From Saprospiraceae bacterium (GTDB lineage Bacteria; Bacteroidota; Bacteroidia; Chitinophagales; Saprospiraceae): a stretch of 42,118 nt of DNA. The DNA lies in contig JANQZX010000095.1 in NCBI GenBank assembly GCA_030728245.1, positions 37,259 through 79,376 on the forward strand, given 5' to 3'. Made by a program: the position numbers and the translations under genes. Below the pieces are notes generated by a model. That model had not been told where the DNA came from and searched no databases. It was given only the letters and a program-made list of their open reading frames with translations. Numbering within the stretch: position 1 is the stretch's first letter; the number at the start of each line of letters is the position of its first letter. Positions 35,204 to 42,118 of this stretch are shown here, in pieces.

Positions 35204-36109
35204 TTAGCAGTTTGGTAAAACAGGTCTGTTTTTAATGCCTGTGTCTATGATATTTTCAATTTTTTGACGCTCAGCCCCTTCCAATACTAATCTTGGCCTC
35301 CTCACAAATTCTGAACCCAATCCTGTTTTTGACTCTGCCAGTTTTATGTATTGAACCAATTTTGGATGAATATCCAATTCTAATAAAGGCATAAACCACC
35401 TGTAAATGTTTATAGCTTCCTCTATCCTACCCGCTTTAACCAGCTTAAAAACGGTCACTGTTTCTGCGGGAAAGGCACATACCAAACCTGCCACCCAGCC
35501 ATCGGCTCCTAACACCAATTCCTCTAATGCTAAAGTGTCAACCCCACATAAAATGCTAAATCTGTCCCCAAAAGCATTTCGAAGTCTGGTGACATTGGTA
35601 ACATCACGTGTTGATTCCTTTATGGCTTGAATATTTGAAACGGAAGCTAATTCCGCGAACATATCAATGGTAACATCAATTTTATAATCTACCGGATTAT
35701 TGTAAATCATGATAGGGAGTGGCGTGCTTTCCGCAACATCCTTGAAATATTGGACAGTTTCTCTATCATCGGCCTTATAACGCATGGGAGGTAATAACAT
35801 GAGTCCCTGGGCGCCCCAAAGGGATGCTTTCTGTGCCAATTCAATGGCCACATCCGTACTTCCTTCCGCGATATTAATGACAACAGGGACTTTACCTTCA
35901 ACAAATTGCAAGGTTTCCTTTACTAAAATTTCCTTTTCATCGTTCGTCAAAACGCTTGCCTCACCGAGGGATCCGCCAAGAACAATGCCATTTATGCCCG
36001 CATCTAATTGGGCGCTTAGATTTTTTTTAAATAGTCCTAAATCCAACTGATTTTGGGAGGTGAACTTAGTTGTGATTGCGGGAAATACTCCCTTCCATGA
36101 AACGGCCAT
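35204..36109 (-). CDS. DapA/NanA superfamily lyase, possibly 1-pyrroline-4-hydroxy-2-carboxylate deaminase
   Basis: 301-residue class I (Schiff-base) lyase of the dihydrodipicolinate synthase superfamily. The Lys is in IKES (Lys164), the catalytic Tyr in YNNP (Tyr136), and the usual GTTGE is GGSLGE. It is not a typical DapA. The C-terminal block IYRWFMPLLELDIHPKLVQY and the WVAGLVCAFPAETV segment remind me of the hydroxyproline-pathway deaminase LhpC, but no hydroxyproline epimerase, dehydrogenase or KGSA dehydrogenase is visible. 2-keto-3-deoxy-sugar-acid aldolase is the other option and would suit the nearby uxaC. It lies 54-96 bp downstream of the TauE gene on the same strand. Confidence 0.85.
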   Translation of the reverse strand: MAVSWKGVFPAITTKFTSQNQLDLGLFKKNLSAQLDAGINGIVLGGSLGEASVLTNDEKEILVKETLQFVEGKVPVVINIAEGSTDVAIELAQKASLWGAQGLMLLPPMRYKADDRETVQYFKDVAESTPLPIMIYNNPVDYKIDVTIDMFAELASVSNIQAIKESTRDVTNVTRLRNAFGDRFSILCGVDTLALEELVLGADGWVAGLVCAFPAETVTVFKLVKAGRIEEAINIYRWFMPLLELDIHPKLVQYIKLAESKTGLGSEFVRRPRLVLEGAERQKIENIIDTGIKNRPVLPNC

Positions 36110-36163
36110 TTATTAAAGAATTTTAGGATGAACGAAAGCTACTTAAAAGTAAGAAAATTTATG

Positions 36164-37018
36164 CTAGGTACGTTTAAAAGCACGAAGTAAGAGAATAGCC
36201 GTATAAAGAATAACGACAATGACTAACCAACGCAAAGATTCCAAAGGAAGGGATTTCACTATAAATGCAGCAATAAATACGGCAAAAATGCCAGGAATGG
36301 CCATTGAAAAGGCGGCTTTTCTATTATAAGCTCCTTCTTTAATGAATTTGATAGATGCAGGAGGCATTAAAAAGGCACAAGATCCCATCATGATTGGAAA
36401 GGCTACCTGCGGAGATAATCCAAGGGAGAAAACCATGGCCATACATGGCGCATACAAACCAATGCCGGCCGTCATTAAAGCCCCCAGCAAGAAATTGACC
36501 GCTACAGCAAATACTAATTTATACCCAGATAAACCTATGGCAGTACCTCCGCCTTTTATCCATTCCATATTTACCGCTACCATAAAACCAGCGGTTATAA
36601 TTAGGGCAATACCCATAATTAATCTGACATGATCTACTTTTAATCTGGAAACAATACCAGCTCCCCAAACAGCACCAACAGCCGCCGATAGGAGCATGGT
36701 GATTAAGGTGATGGGCTCCACTTTTATAACAGTAATGAAAATAATCGCTTGAATTAATACAGGAATTGTATTTGCTACATTTAAGGTACCAGGAAGCAAT
36801 TTATCCTCCGTTTGCCCTGTAAATTTGAGTAAGGCCGTTTGCGGGGCAAAGGCTCCAATGCCTAAAACATCAATGAAGTTGACAAAGAAACCAATCAATC
36901 CTGTCTTTAACCAACTAACTTTTTCCAGATTATCCTTATGCTTCAAGAAATCCATGACAAAAGTTATGGAAAACCAACAGGTTAATATGCCCAGTATGAT
37001 CCATATAAATGTAACCAT
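36164..37018 (-). CDS. TauE/SafE family sulfite/organosulfonate exporter-like permease
   Basis: About 284 residues with 8 hydrophobic helices, the TauE/SafE (TSUP) layout. The two internal halves are visible (the GFFVNFIDVLGIGAFAPQTA block in the first, AVNFLLGALMTAGIGLYAP in the second). Members export sulfite, sulfoacetate or other small anions. The frame is open to 37060, but MVTFIWIILGIL at 37018 starts directly with the first helix, which I prefer. It is upstream of the DapA-like gene, divergent from the serine dehydratase. The substrate is not predictable. Confidence 0.87.
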   Translation of the reverse strand: MVTFIWIILGILTCWFSITFVMDFLKHKDNLEKVSWLKTGLIGFFVNFIDVLGIGAFAPQTALLKFTGQTEDKLLPGTLNVANTIPVLIQAIIFITVIKVEPITLITMLLSAAVGAVWGAGIVSRLKVDHVRLIMGIALIITAGFMVAVNMEWIKGGGTAIGLSGYKLVFAVAVNFLLGALMTAGIGLYAPCMAMVFSLGLSPQVAFPIMMGSCAFLMPPASIKFIKEGAYNRKAAFSMAIPGIFAVFIAAFIVKSLPLESLRWLVIVVILYTAILLLRAFKRT

Positions 37019-37122
37019 TTCCTTCCTATTATTTTGTTTATAATTCAAATGCACGAACATTATGATTATCTAAGATAAAGAGCTAATTTGGTTAAATGAA
37101 ATGAATCCTCAAATAAATGAAA

Positions 37123-38700
37123 ATGAGTGCAAGCCCAAGTATTTTCAATGATGTCATCGGCCCTGTCATGCGCGGTCCTTCCAGTTCCCATTGTGCTGCA
37201 GCGCTCCGGATTGGTAGAATGTGCAGGGATTTGATGAACAACGAATTGACAAATATTTACATTGAATTTGATCCAAACGGATCTCTTGCCACCACTCATA
37301 AAAGTCAGGGCTCAGACATGGGTATTTTTGGTGGATTCATGGGTTGGGAGGCTTATGATGAAAGACTCCCCTTATCAGAAAATCACCTGGAATCAAATGG
37401 TATTTTTGTTCATATAGAAATAAAAGATATTCAGGCAGATCATCCAAATACTTATAAGTTAACCTTATCCAATGCAAATGAAATTCATTCTTTAACTGCC
37501 ATTTCCACTGGTGGGGGCATGATTGAGGTGATAGATATAGACCAGAATAAAGTTTCCATGACAGGAGATTATTTCGAAACCCTGATATATTGTGATAATC
37601 CTTCCTCTCTTTTCCCTATTATTCTTGATTACATATCTCCTGAATTCATGGAATTTCATGCCGGAGGTTCTTGTTTTTTGGAAATTAAGACCCAGGGGTT
37701 GATGCCTAAAGATTTATTGGATAAGTTACGTCAACAGGATGGGGTTGCAAAAATTAAGATTATTCATCCGGTTTTACCCATTAAGGCTAGAAAAGATATG
37801 GAAGTTCCTTTCAATAACTGTCAGGAAATGTTTGAATATAATGAGGACAAAAATCTTGAATTATGGCAACTTGCAGTAAAATATGAAGCGTTAAGGGGTA
37901 ACATTTCCGAAACTGAAGTTTTTGAAATGATGCGGAAAATCGTCGGAATAATGAGTCAATCCATTCAAACAGGATTAAAGGGAACTCATTATGAAGACAG
38001 GATTTTAGGTAGTCAATCCTTACTGTTTCAAGATAAATTATCATCCCATAAATTGTTGGGCGGTGACGCCAATAATTTAATTACGATGTATGTTTCTGCG
38101 GTTATGGAGGTAAAAAGTTCTATGGGCATCATTGTTGCTGCTCCAACGGCAGGTTCTTGTGGCGCATTGCCCGGCGCTGTTTTTGGCATGGCACATTCAA
38201 TGAACCTGCCTGAAGAAGAAATAGTAAAGGCCTTACTCTCGGCCGGATTAATTGGTGTTTTTATAGCAAAAAATGCCACTTTTGCTGCTGAAGTAGGAGG
38301 TTGTATGGCCGAAACAGGTTCCGCAGGTGGAATGGCCGCAGCCGCTTTGGTTGGCTTAAAAGGTGGAACGCTGTTACAGGCTATTGGTGCCGCTTCCCTT
38401 GCTTTACAAAATTCACTGGGTCTTATTTGTGATCCCATTGGGAATCGGGTGGAAGCTCCCTGCCTTGGTAGAAATGTTATGGCCGCTTCCAATGCGGTAG
38501 CTTGTGCCAATATGGCCTTGTCAAATTATGCATTTTTAATTCCCCTGGACGAGGTGATTGAGACCATGAAAGCCGTCGGCGATGAGATTCATCATACCTT
38601 AAGATGCACTAATCTTGGTGGATTATCTGTCACCAATGCAGCAAAAAAAATTGAGCTGAACCTGGAGGTAGTTCCCACTACGTTTTATAAATCTTGCTGA
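37123..38700 (+). CDS. iron-sulfur L-serine dehydratase, fused beta and alpha domains
   Basis: About 525 residues. The N-terminal SDH-beta domain opens SIFNDVIGPVMRGPSSSHCA and the C-terminal SDH-alpha domain carries the [4Fe-4S] cysteines in APTAGSCGALPGAVFGMA, GGCMAETGSAGG and the CDPIGNRVEAPCLGRN block. It deaminates L-serine to pyruvate and ammonia with an oxygen-sensitive cluster. Fusion of both domains is as in E. coli SdaA, although the beta-alpha linker (about 220-270) is longer and more charged here. The start is MSASPS (37123), two codons after an alternative ATG. The VOC gene follows 20 bp downstream. Confidence 0.9.
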   Translation: MSASPSIFNDVIGPVMRGPSSSHCAAALRIGRMCRDLMNNELTNIYIEFDPNGSLATTHKSQGSDMGIFGGFMGWEAYDERLPLSENHLESNGIFVHIEIKDIQADHPNTYKLTLSNANEIHSLTAISTGGGMIEVIDIDQNKVSMTGDYFETLIYCDNPSSLFPIILDYISPEFMEFHAGGSCFLEIKTQGLMPKDLLDKLRQQDGVAKIKIIHPVLPIKARKDMEVPFNNCQEMFEYNEDKNLELWQLAVKYEALRGNISETEVFEMMRKIVGIMSQSIQTGLKGTHYEDRILGSQSLLFQDKLSSHKLLGGDANNLITMYVSAVMEVKSSMGIIVAAPTAGSCGALPGAVFGMAHSMNLPEEEIVKALLSAGLIGVFIAKNATFAAEVGGCMAETGSAGGMAAAALVGLKGGTLLQAIGAASLALQNSLGLICDPIGNRVEAPCLGRNVMAASNAVACANMALSNYAFLIPLDEVIETMKAVGDEIHHTLRCTNLGGLSVTNAAKKIELNLEVVPTTFYKSC

Positions 38701-38720
38701 TATATATTTAAACTCATACC

Positions 38721-39122
38721 ATGAAACAATCTGTTTACTTGCTTTTTGATGGTGAGGCCAGAGAGGCTATGACTTTTTACCAGGAATGTCTTGGTGGCGA
38801 TTTGAATCTCACCAGTATCGGTGAATCTCCCATGAAAATGCATTTTCCAGAACATTTCCAGGAAAAAATATTGAATGGAAGGTTGCAAAGCGAATGGCTG
38901 GATATTTCCACTTCTGATTGGTTATTACCTCAGGAAGAACCTGTTAGAGGTAATATGCAATGTCTGTACATTAGTGGCGGAAAAGTGGAGGATACCCAAA
39001 AGCTATTTGACCTGCTTTCAAGAGAGGCCAATGTCACGGATCCATTTATTCCCCAACCTATCGGAACGTATGGTGCCTTAAATGATAAATTTGGTGTGCG
39101 ATGGATGTTCCACGCAGTTTGA
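38721..39122 (+). CDS. VOC family protein (PhnB/glyoxalase-like)
   Basis: 133 residues, the length of PhnB-type 3-demethylubiquinone-9-3-methyltransferase-like VOC proteins. The opening VYLLFDGEAREAMTFYQECL and the closing YGALNDKFGVRWMF are characteristic. The paired beta-alpha-beta-beta-beta modules usually hold a metal, but the typical Glu/His ligands are not clearly conserved, so its chemistry is unknown. It probably shares a transcript with the serine dehydratase (20 bp gap). Confidence 0.85.
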   Translation: MKQSVYLLFDGEAREAMTFYQECLGGDLNLTSIGESPMKMHFPEHFQEKILNGRLQSEWLDISTSDWLLPQEEPVRGNMQCLYISGGKVEDTQKLFDLLSREANVTDPFIPQPIGTYGALNDKFGVRWMFHAV

Positions 39123-39126
39123 TTTG

Positions 39127-39174
39127 TCCAAGTTTAAGAACCCGAGGCATTCCCTCACGTTCTTAAACTTAGGA
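39127..39174. repeat. imperfect palindrome between convergent genes (terminator or REP-like)
   Basis: AAGTTTAAGAAC (39130-39141) and GTTCTTAAACTT (39159-39170) are a perfect 12-bp pair, extended by TCC/GGA after a one-base bulge. The 17-base loop folds again (GAGG/CCTC). It starts 5 bp after the VOC stop and lies before the ORF6N gene end, so it likely serves both convergent genes. Confidence 0.65.
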
Positions 39175-39201
39175 AATCTAAATATTGGCATCAATTTCTC
39201 T

Positions 39202-40083
39202 TTACTCATCGCCGATTTCTTTTATGATACTTGAAACAGAGCTTTTGTCCATCTTTGAAAATGCAAACCATTTTTTACCTAAATCTTTTAACGAAGCCCC
39301 CAAGTGATACACATCGGAATTATCAATAATTATAAAGCGGTCATGGCTGTTGGCAAATACCCTTATCTCAAAATTGCCATATTGTTCGTTGGCTTTTTTT
39401 ACATCTAAAGTTAATTGATTTGACATGGTTTTGGTTAATAATAGCACCTTTACCACTTTTGCTTTTTTAGATAAATGCGTTAAAGTGGTTTCGTCTATAA
39501 AATTGTCAATTAACACAATACTTTTTTTAGCAGAACGAATGATTTTAGAAGCCAATTCGTAGGCATCAAACACTTGACCGTGAAAAAATACGCCTTGATT
39601 TGGAATAGCGTTTTTACTTTCCAGGGCTTTGAATACCTGTTCAAATTTTTGGTCAGTTTCGATTTGCTTGCGTTCAATACCTTCCATTCGTTGCAATAAT
39701 CCATAATGATTAGCGATGAATTTTCGCATTTCCACAAAAGCATTTATAATTTGAATGCTTATTTGTACTGCAATTTTACTTCGCAAGACAGCAGAAAGCA
39801 TTGCTACACCTTGTTCAGTAAAAACGTTTGGATTACTTGTAGAATGCTTTAATGAATCGAACCGGTCACAAATTGTGACTAGTTCAATTTTCTCATTTTC
39901 AGTTAGTTGAAACCTGAATTGAATCGGAAACCGTTCTGAATTTCTTTTTACAGCCTGATTTAAGACTTTGGTTTCCACCTGATACATCTCGGCTAAATCA
40001 CGGTCTATCATTACTTGTAAACCTCGAATGGTAAAAATCTGACTTTCGATGTGCTTTTGCGATATGATAGGTAGATTATTCAT
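39202..40083 (-). CDS. ORF6N DNA-binding domain protein with PLD-like C-terminus
   Basis: 293 residues. The N-terminal ORF6N domain (about 12-120; RGLQVMIDRDLAEMYQVETK, then VLNQAVKRNSERFP and VFTEQGVAMLSAVLRSK) is a phage-derived DNA-binding module. A coiled coil (about 130-155) leads to a C-terminal phospholipase-D-like region (about 165-293) with a single HDR-type half-motif: His247-Asp248-Arg249 in ANSHDRFIIIDN and HLGASLKDLG just after. The Lys of canonical HxK is Arg here. Families of this design are scattered in bacterial accessory regions; nuclease or regulatory roles have been guessed, none proven to my knowledge. It stands alone, flanked by repeats and gene-poor DNA. Confidence 0.8.
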   Translation of the reverse strand: MNNLPIISQKHIESQIFTIRGLQVMIDRDLAEMYQVETKVLNQAVKRNSERFPIQFRFQLTENEKIELVTICDRFDSLKHSTSNPNVFTEQGVAMLSAVLRSKIAVQISIQIINAFVEMRKFIANHYGLLQRMEGIERKQIETDQKFEQVFKALESKNAIPNQGVFFHGQVFDAYELASKIIRSAKKSIVLIDNFIDETTLTHLSKKAKVVKVLLLTKTMSNQLTLDVKKANEQYGNFEIRVFANSHDRFIIIDNSDVYHLGASLKDLGKKWFAFSKMDKSSVSSIIKEIGDE

Positions 40084-40462
40084 TGTGAAATTTTTATTCT
40101 CTATTCTGAACTGGGTTCCTTGATTATTTTACACGATAGTTATCGGATATTATGACCTCAATGTTGTAGTATTCTACCTACTGAGTTTGTGTTATCCATG
40201 TTAAAGCGAAATATTGCCCGTTGAGCCGCAATGTTTCATTTTCCAACCTCCCTTCTGCCATCAAAGCTAATTATTTTAATCGACGTTGTTTATATCTCAA
40301 TTCCTATATATCTAATAAGTCAGGTAGCTTTTATCCAATATTTTTATAAAGCAAAGTTTACAAGATGCCTTTTTCTTTCAGAACTTCTTTAAGCAATGTA
40401 TAATCCTTCCTGGTTTCTTCGTTAATGTCCGGTTTAATCTGACTTAATAACTAGAAATAACT
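40084..40462. other. gene-poor spacer with a short coding remnant
   Basis: 379 bp without a complete gene. On the minus strand, about 40360-40450, a run of codons in the same frame as the neighbouring sulfatase reads QIKPDINEETRKDYTLLKEV and ends at a TAA near 40358. It is separated from the sulfatase end by TAA and TAG. It looks like a decayed or displaced C-terminal tail; the rest shows nothing I can assign. Confidence 0.35.
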
Positions 40463-41842
40463 TTAAAAAAGTTGTTCCTCCCTTAATTGCTGAACCTTCC
40501 TGGTAAACTTGTTTCTCAGATTTTTGAGTATCCTTTGATGACTTTGCTCCTGTGCCAGATTTTTGGTTTCCATGGGATCCTTTTCCAAATCATACAATTC
40601 TTCCGGTGCTTGAATGTATTTATACTTAAAATATTTCCATTTATCTGTCCTGATGCCCTCACTGGAGGGTATATCAGGTAATTTCCAAAGATGTTCAATC
40701 AAAATGAAATCCCGGTGTAAAGAATAATCAGGTCGATTCAGATAAGGTTTCAAACTTTCTCCCTGATAATTTACAGGCGATTTTATCTCCGCAAAATCAA
40801 GAATTGATGGAGTGATATCAATATTCAAAACCATATCAGATACGGTGCTGGACTTATTTGGGAATCTTGGGTCATAAATGATAAGAGGAATGCGTATGGA
40901 AGGATCGTACATTAACCATTTGTCTGCCATTTGCCTGTCCCCCGTAAAATAACCATTATCGCCCATGATGATAAAAATAGTATTTTCCGCCTGTCCTTTT
41001 TGTGCCAACAGGTTTCTCAAAGCGCCAATTTCATCATCAATTTCGGTGATCATCCGATAATATCCCTTCATCATGCGTTGATACTTTTCAGGAGTATCAA
41101 ATCGCCATTTCCATCTTACTCTGTTGAATCCATTTTTAACCTCTATCGGTAATCTGTCAAAATAAAGGTCTTCCCCTAAGGAAGGTTCAGGAAAAACATC
41201 CTTTTCATACAAGTCATCAGATTTTTCCTGCCAAAAATACTGTTCTACCGATGAATCATGACCATGCGGCGCACTAAAAGAAACAGAAAGGCAAAATGGC
41301 TTGTTTTTTGGAGCGTTTGAAATAAAGTCTTGCGCCTGTTGACCAGCATAACGAGTAAGATGAACCGTATCGGTGCCCAGTTTTTTATAAAAATATCCGC
41401 CCTTATCGGACCGTGGACCGCGATCATAAAAATCGCTTTCATCAAAATATTGCTCAGGACGATCTATTGCCACGCCTAATTTTCCATAAAATCCAACATG
41501 ATATCCATTTTCCTTTAAGATTTTGGGATACATTAAGTTCGTATATTGAACTTGCAAAGGAGGTTTTTGAAAAGTATAATTATGGGTTCGTTCATACAAA
41601 CCTGTTAAAATAGACGCTCTGCTGGCAGCACAAATAGGAGTGGTTGAAAAGGCATTTTTAAAATAAACACCCTTTTTTGCCAGTTCATCCATTTGCGGTG
41701 TTTTGATTATAGAGTTTCCAGCAACACCCAAAGCGTCCCACCGTTGATCGTCGGTAAGTATAAAAATAATATTTGGCCGAGGTTTTTCCTTTCCAAATAG
41801 CGACAAAGAAAGACAAAGAAAAAAGGATATTAAATAGGGCAT
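40463..41842 (-). CDS. secreted sulfatase (S1 family)
   Basis: 459 residues with a short signal peptide (first ~17). Metal-binding Asp31-Asp32 (FILTDDQRWD), the formylglycine motif CAASR from Cys71 (CAASRASILTG), a GDNGYF segment near residue 295 and the C-terminal LYDLEKDPMETKNL block are S1 hallmarks. It cleaves sulfate esters, probably of polysaccharides or mucin-like glycans, outside the cytoplasm. It starts 16 bp after the cysN stop on the same strand, so they probably share a transcript. It is only distantly similar to the 9.1-kb sulfatase. In-frame codons beyond the stop (see 40084-40462) hint that the C-terminus may once have been longer. Confidence 0.94.
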   Translation of the reverse strand: MPYLISFFLCLSLSLFGKEKPRPNIIFILTDDQRWDALGVAGNSIIKTPQMDELAKKGVYFKNAFSTTPICAASRASILTGLYERTHNYTFQKPPLQVQYTNLMYPKILKENGYHVGFYGKLGVAIDRPEQYFDESDFYDRGPRSDKGGYFYKKLGTDTVHLTRYAGQQAQDFISNAPKNKPFCLSVSFSAPHGHDSSVEQYFWQEKSDDLYEKDVFPEPSLGEDLYFDRLPIEVKNGFNRVRWKWRFDTPEKYQRMMKGYYRMITEIDDEIGALRNLLAQKGQAENTIFIIMGDNGYFTGDRQMADKWLMYDPSIRIPLIIYDPRFPNKSSTVSDMVLNIDITPSILDFAEIKSPVNYQGESLKPYLNRPDYSLHRDFILIEHLWKLPDIPSSEGIRTDKWKYFKYKYIQAPEELYDLEKDPMETKNLAQEQSHQRILKNLRNKFTRKVQQLREEQLF

Positions 41843-41858
41843 TGATTATATATTATTA

Positions 41859-42118
41859 CTAAATAATCATTCCTGCCGCCACGGTTGCATTGGTACCCTC
41901 ATCAATCAAAATAACACTGCCCGTAATTCTATTTTTCCGATAACTATCGAAAAATAAAGGTTTAGTTGTCCTGATAGAAATACGTGCTATATCATTCATT
42001 CCAATTTTTAAATCCTCCTGATCTCTATGTAAGGTATTAATATTCAGTTTATACCGAATTTCCTTTATCACACAACGAGCTTCCCGTGTAGTATGAAAGA
42101 GGGTATATTTACCGTTGA
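41859..42118 (-). CDS. cysN: sulfate adenylyltransferase large subunit, C-terminal end
   Basis: 86 codons of a gene cut by the right edge. The C-terminal beta-barrel of CysN is unmistakable: YTLFHTTREARCVIKEIRYK, LNINTLHRD, MNDIARISIRTTKPLFFDSY and RITGSVILIDEGTNATVAAG. The GTPase part lies outside the window. CysN with CysD converts sulfate and ATP to adenosine-5'-phosphosulfate. The coding sequence is traced to the edge with no stop, beyond the GTG that would otherwise look like a start. The sulfatase gene follows after 16 bp. Confidence 0.9.
   Translation of the reverse strand, partial: NGKYTLFHTTREARCVIKEIRYKLNINTLHRDQEDLKIGMNDIARISIRTTKPLFFDSYRKNRITGSVILIDEGTNATVAAGMII

Noticed and set aside
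35204-37060. Sulfoquinovose or sulfo-sugar breakdown (lyase plus TauE exporter)
   Set aside because: No sulfoquinovosidase, sulfo-sugar dehydrogenase or dehydratase is nearby, and the lyase resembles a different DapA subfamily.
38028-38510. A 160-codon open frame on the minus strand
   Set aside because: It lies antisense inside the SDH-alpha domain of L-serine dehydratase; its Ala/Pro-rich translation is what the reversed Gly/Ala-rich gene would give.
1-42118. CRISPR array, tRNA, rRNA, insertion sequence or prophage
   Set aside because: No regularly spaced repeats, clover-leaf sequences, rRNA segments, transposase or phage structural genes were found on reading both strands; a covariance-model scan could still reveal small RNAs.

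Overview
The window looks like chromosomal DNA of a Bacteroidota bacterium, possibly a Saprospiria- or Cytophagales-like heterotroph. The evidence is a SusC/SusD pair, lipoprotein signal peptides, Bacteroidota-type promoters (TTTG, about 20 bp, TAnnTTTG), AT-rich spacers without strong Shine-Dalgarno sites, several DUF1080 proteins and secreted sulfatases. No rRNA, tRNA, CRISPR array, insertion sequence or prophage was seen.

Region 1 (1-11.3 kb) is mixed housekeeping, mostly on the minus strand. It holds a secreted cysteine-containing protein cut by the left edge, a SulP anion transporter with a rhodanese, an SDR reductase, a small cytochrome c, an SPFH/prohibitin protein, a SCO copper chaperone with a small lipoprotein, a ParA ATPase with a ribbon-helix-helix-like partner, a hotdog thioesterase, a sulfatase and an OmpH/Skp chaperone.

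Region 2 (11.3-17.7 kb) is a plus-strand run: class II (B12-dependent) ribonucleotide reductase, a class IV aminotransferase, a flavin reductase-like protein, RadA (TTG start) and a DCC-family protein. The spacer before nrdJ carries DnaA-box-like sites, including one perfect TTATCCACA.

Region 3 (17.8-35.2 kb) is the most distinctive part, a divergent glycan/glycoside utilisation locus. The minus arm runs SusC, SusD, DUF1080, double DUF1080, Tat-exported Gfo/Idh/MocA oxidoreductase. The plus arm runs glucuronate isomerase (UxaC), a PmoA/DUF6807 protein, a second Tat-type Gfo/Idh/MocA oxidoreductase, an 1125-residue HEAT-repeat protein ending in two DUF1080 domains, and a TolB-like beta-propeller protein. 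A near-perfect LacI-type palindrome lies between the arms. DUF1080 proteins are linked to hydrolysis of 3-keto-glycosides and Gfo/Idh/MocA enzymes can make 3-keto sugars, so I infer an oxidative route for breaking down a uronic-acid-containing glycoside: uptake by SusCD, periplasmic oxidation and cleavage, cytoplasmic isomerisation of the uronate.

Region 4 (35.2-42.1 kb) holds a DapA-superfamily lyase (possibly the hydroxyproline-pathway deaminase), a TauE/SafE permease, an iron-sulfur L-serine dehydratase, a PhnB-like VOC protein, an ORF6N protein with a phospholipase-D-like C-terminus, a second sulfatase, and the C-terminal end of CysN at the right edge, 16 bp upstream of that sulfatase. 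Two palindromic repeats (33.34 and 39.13 kb) mark gene ends.
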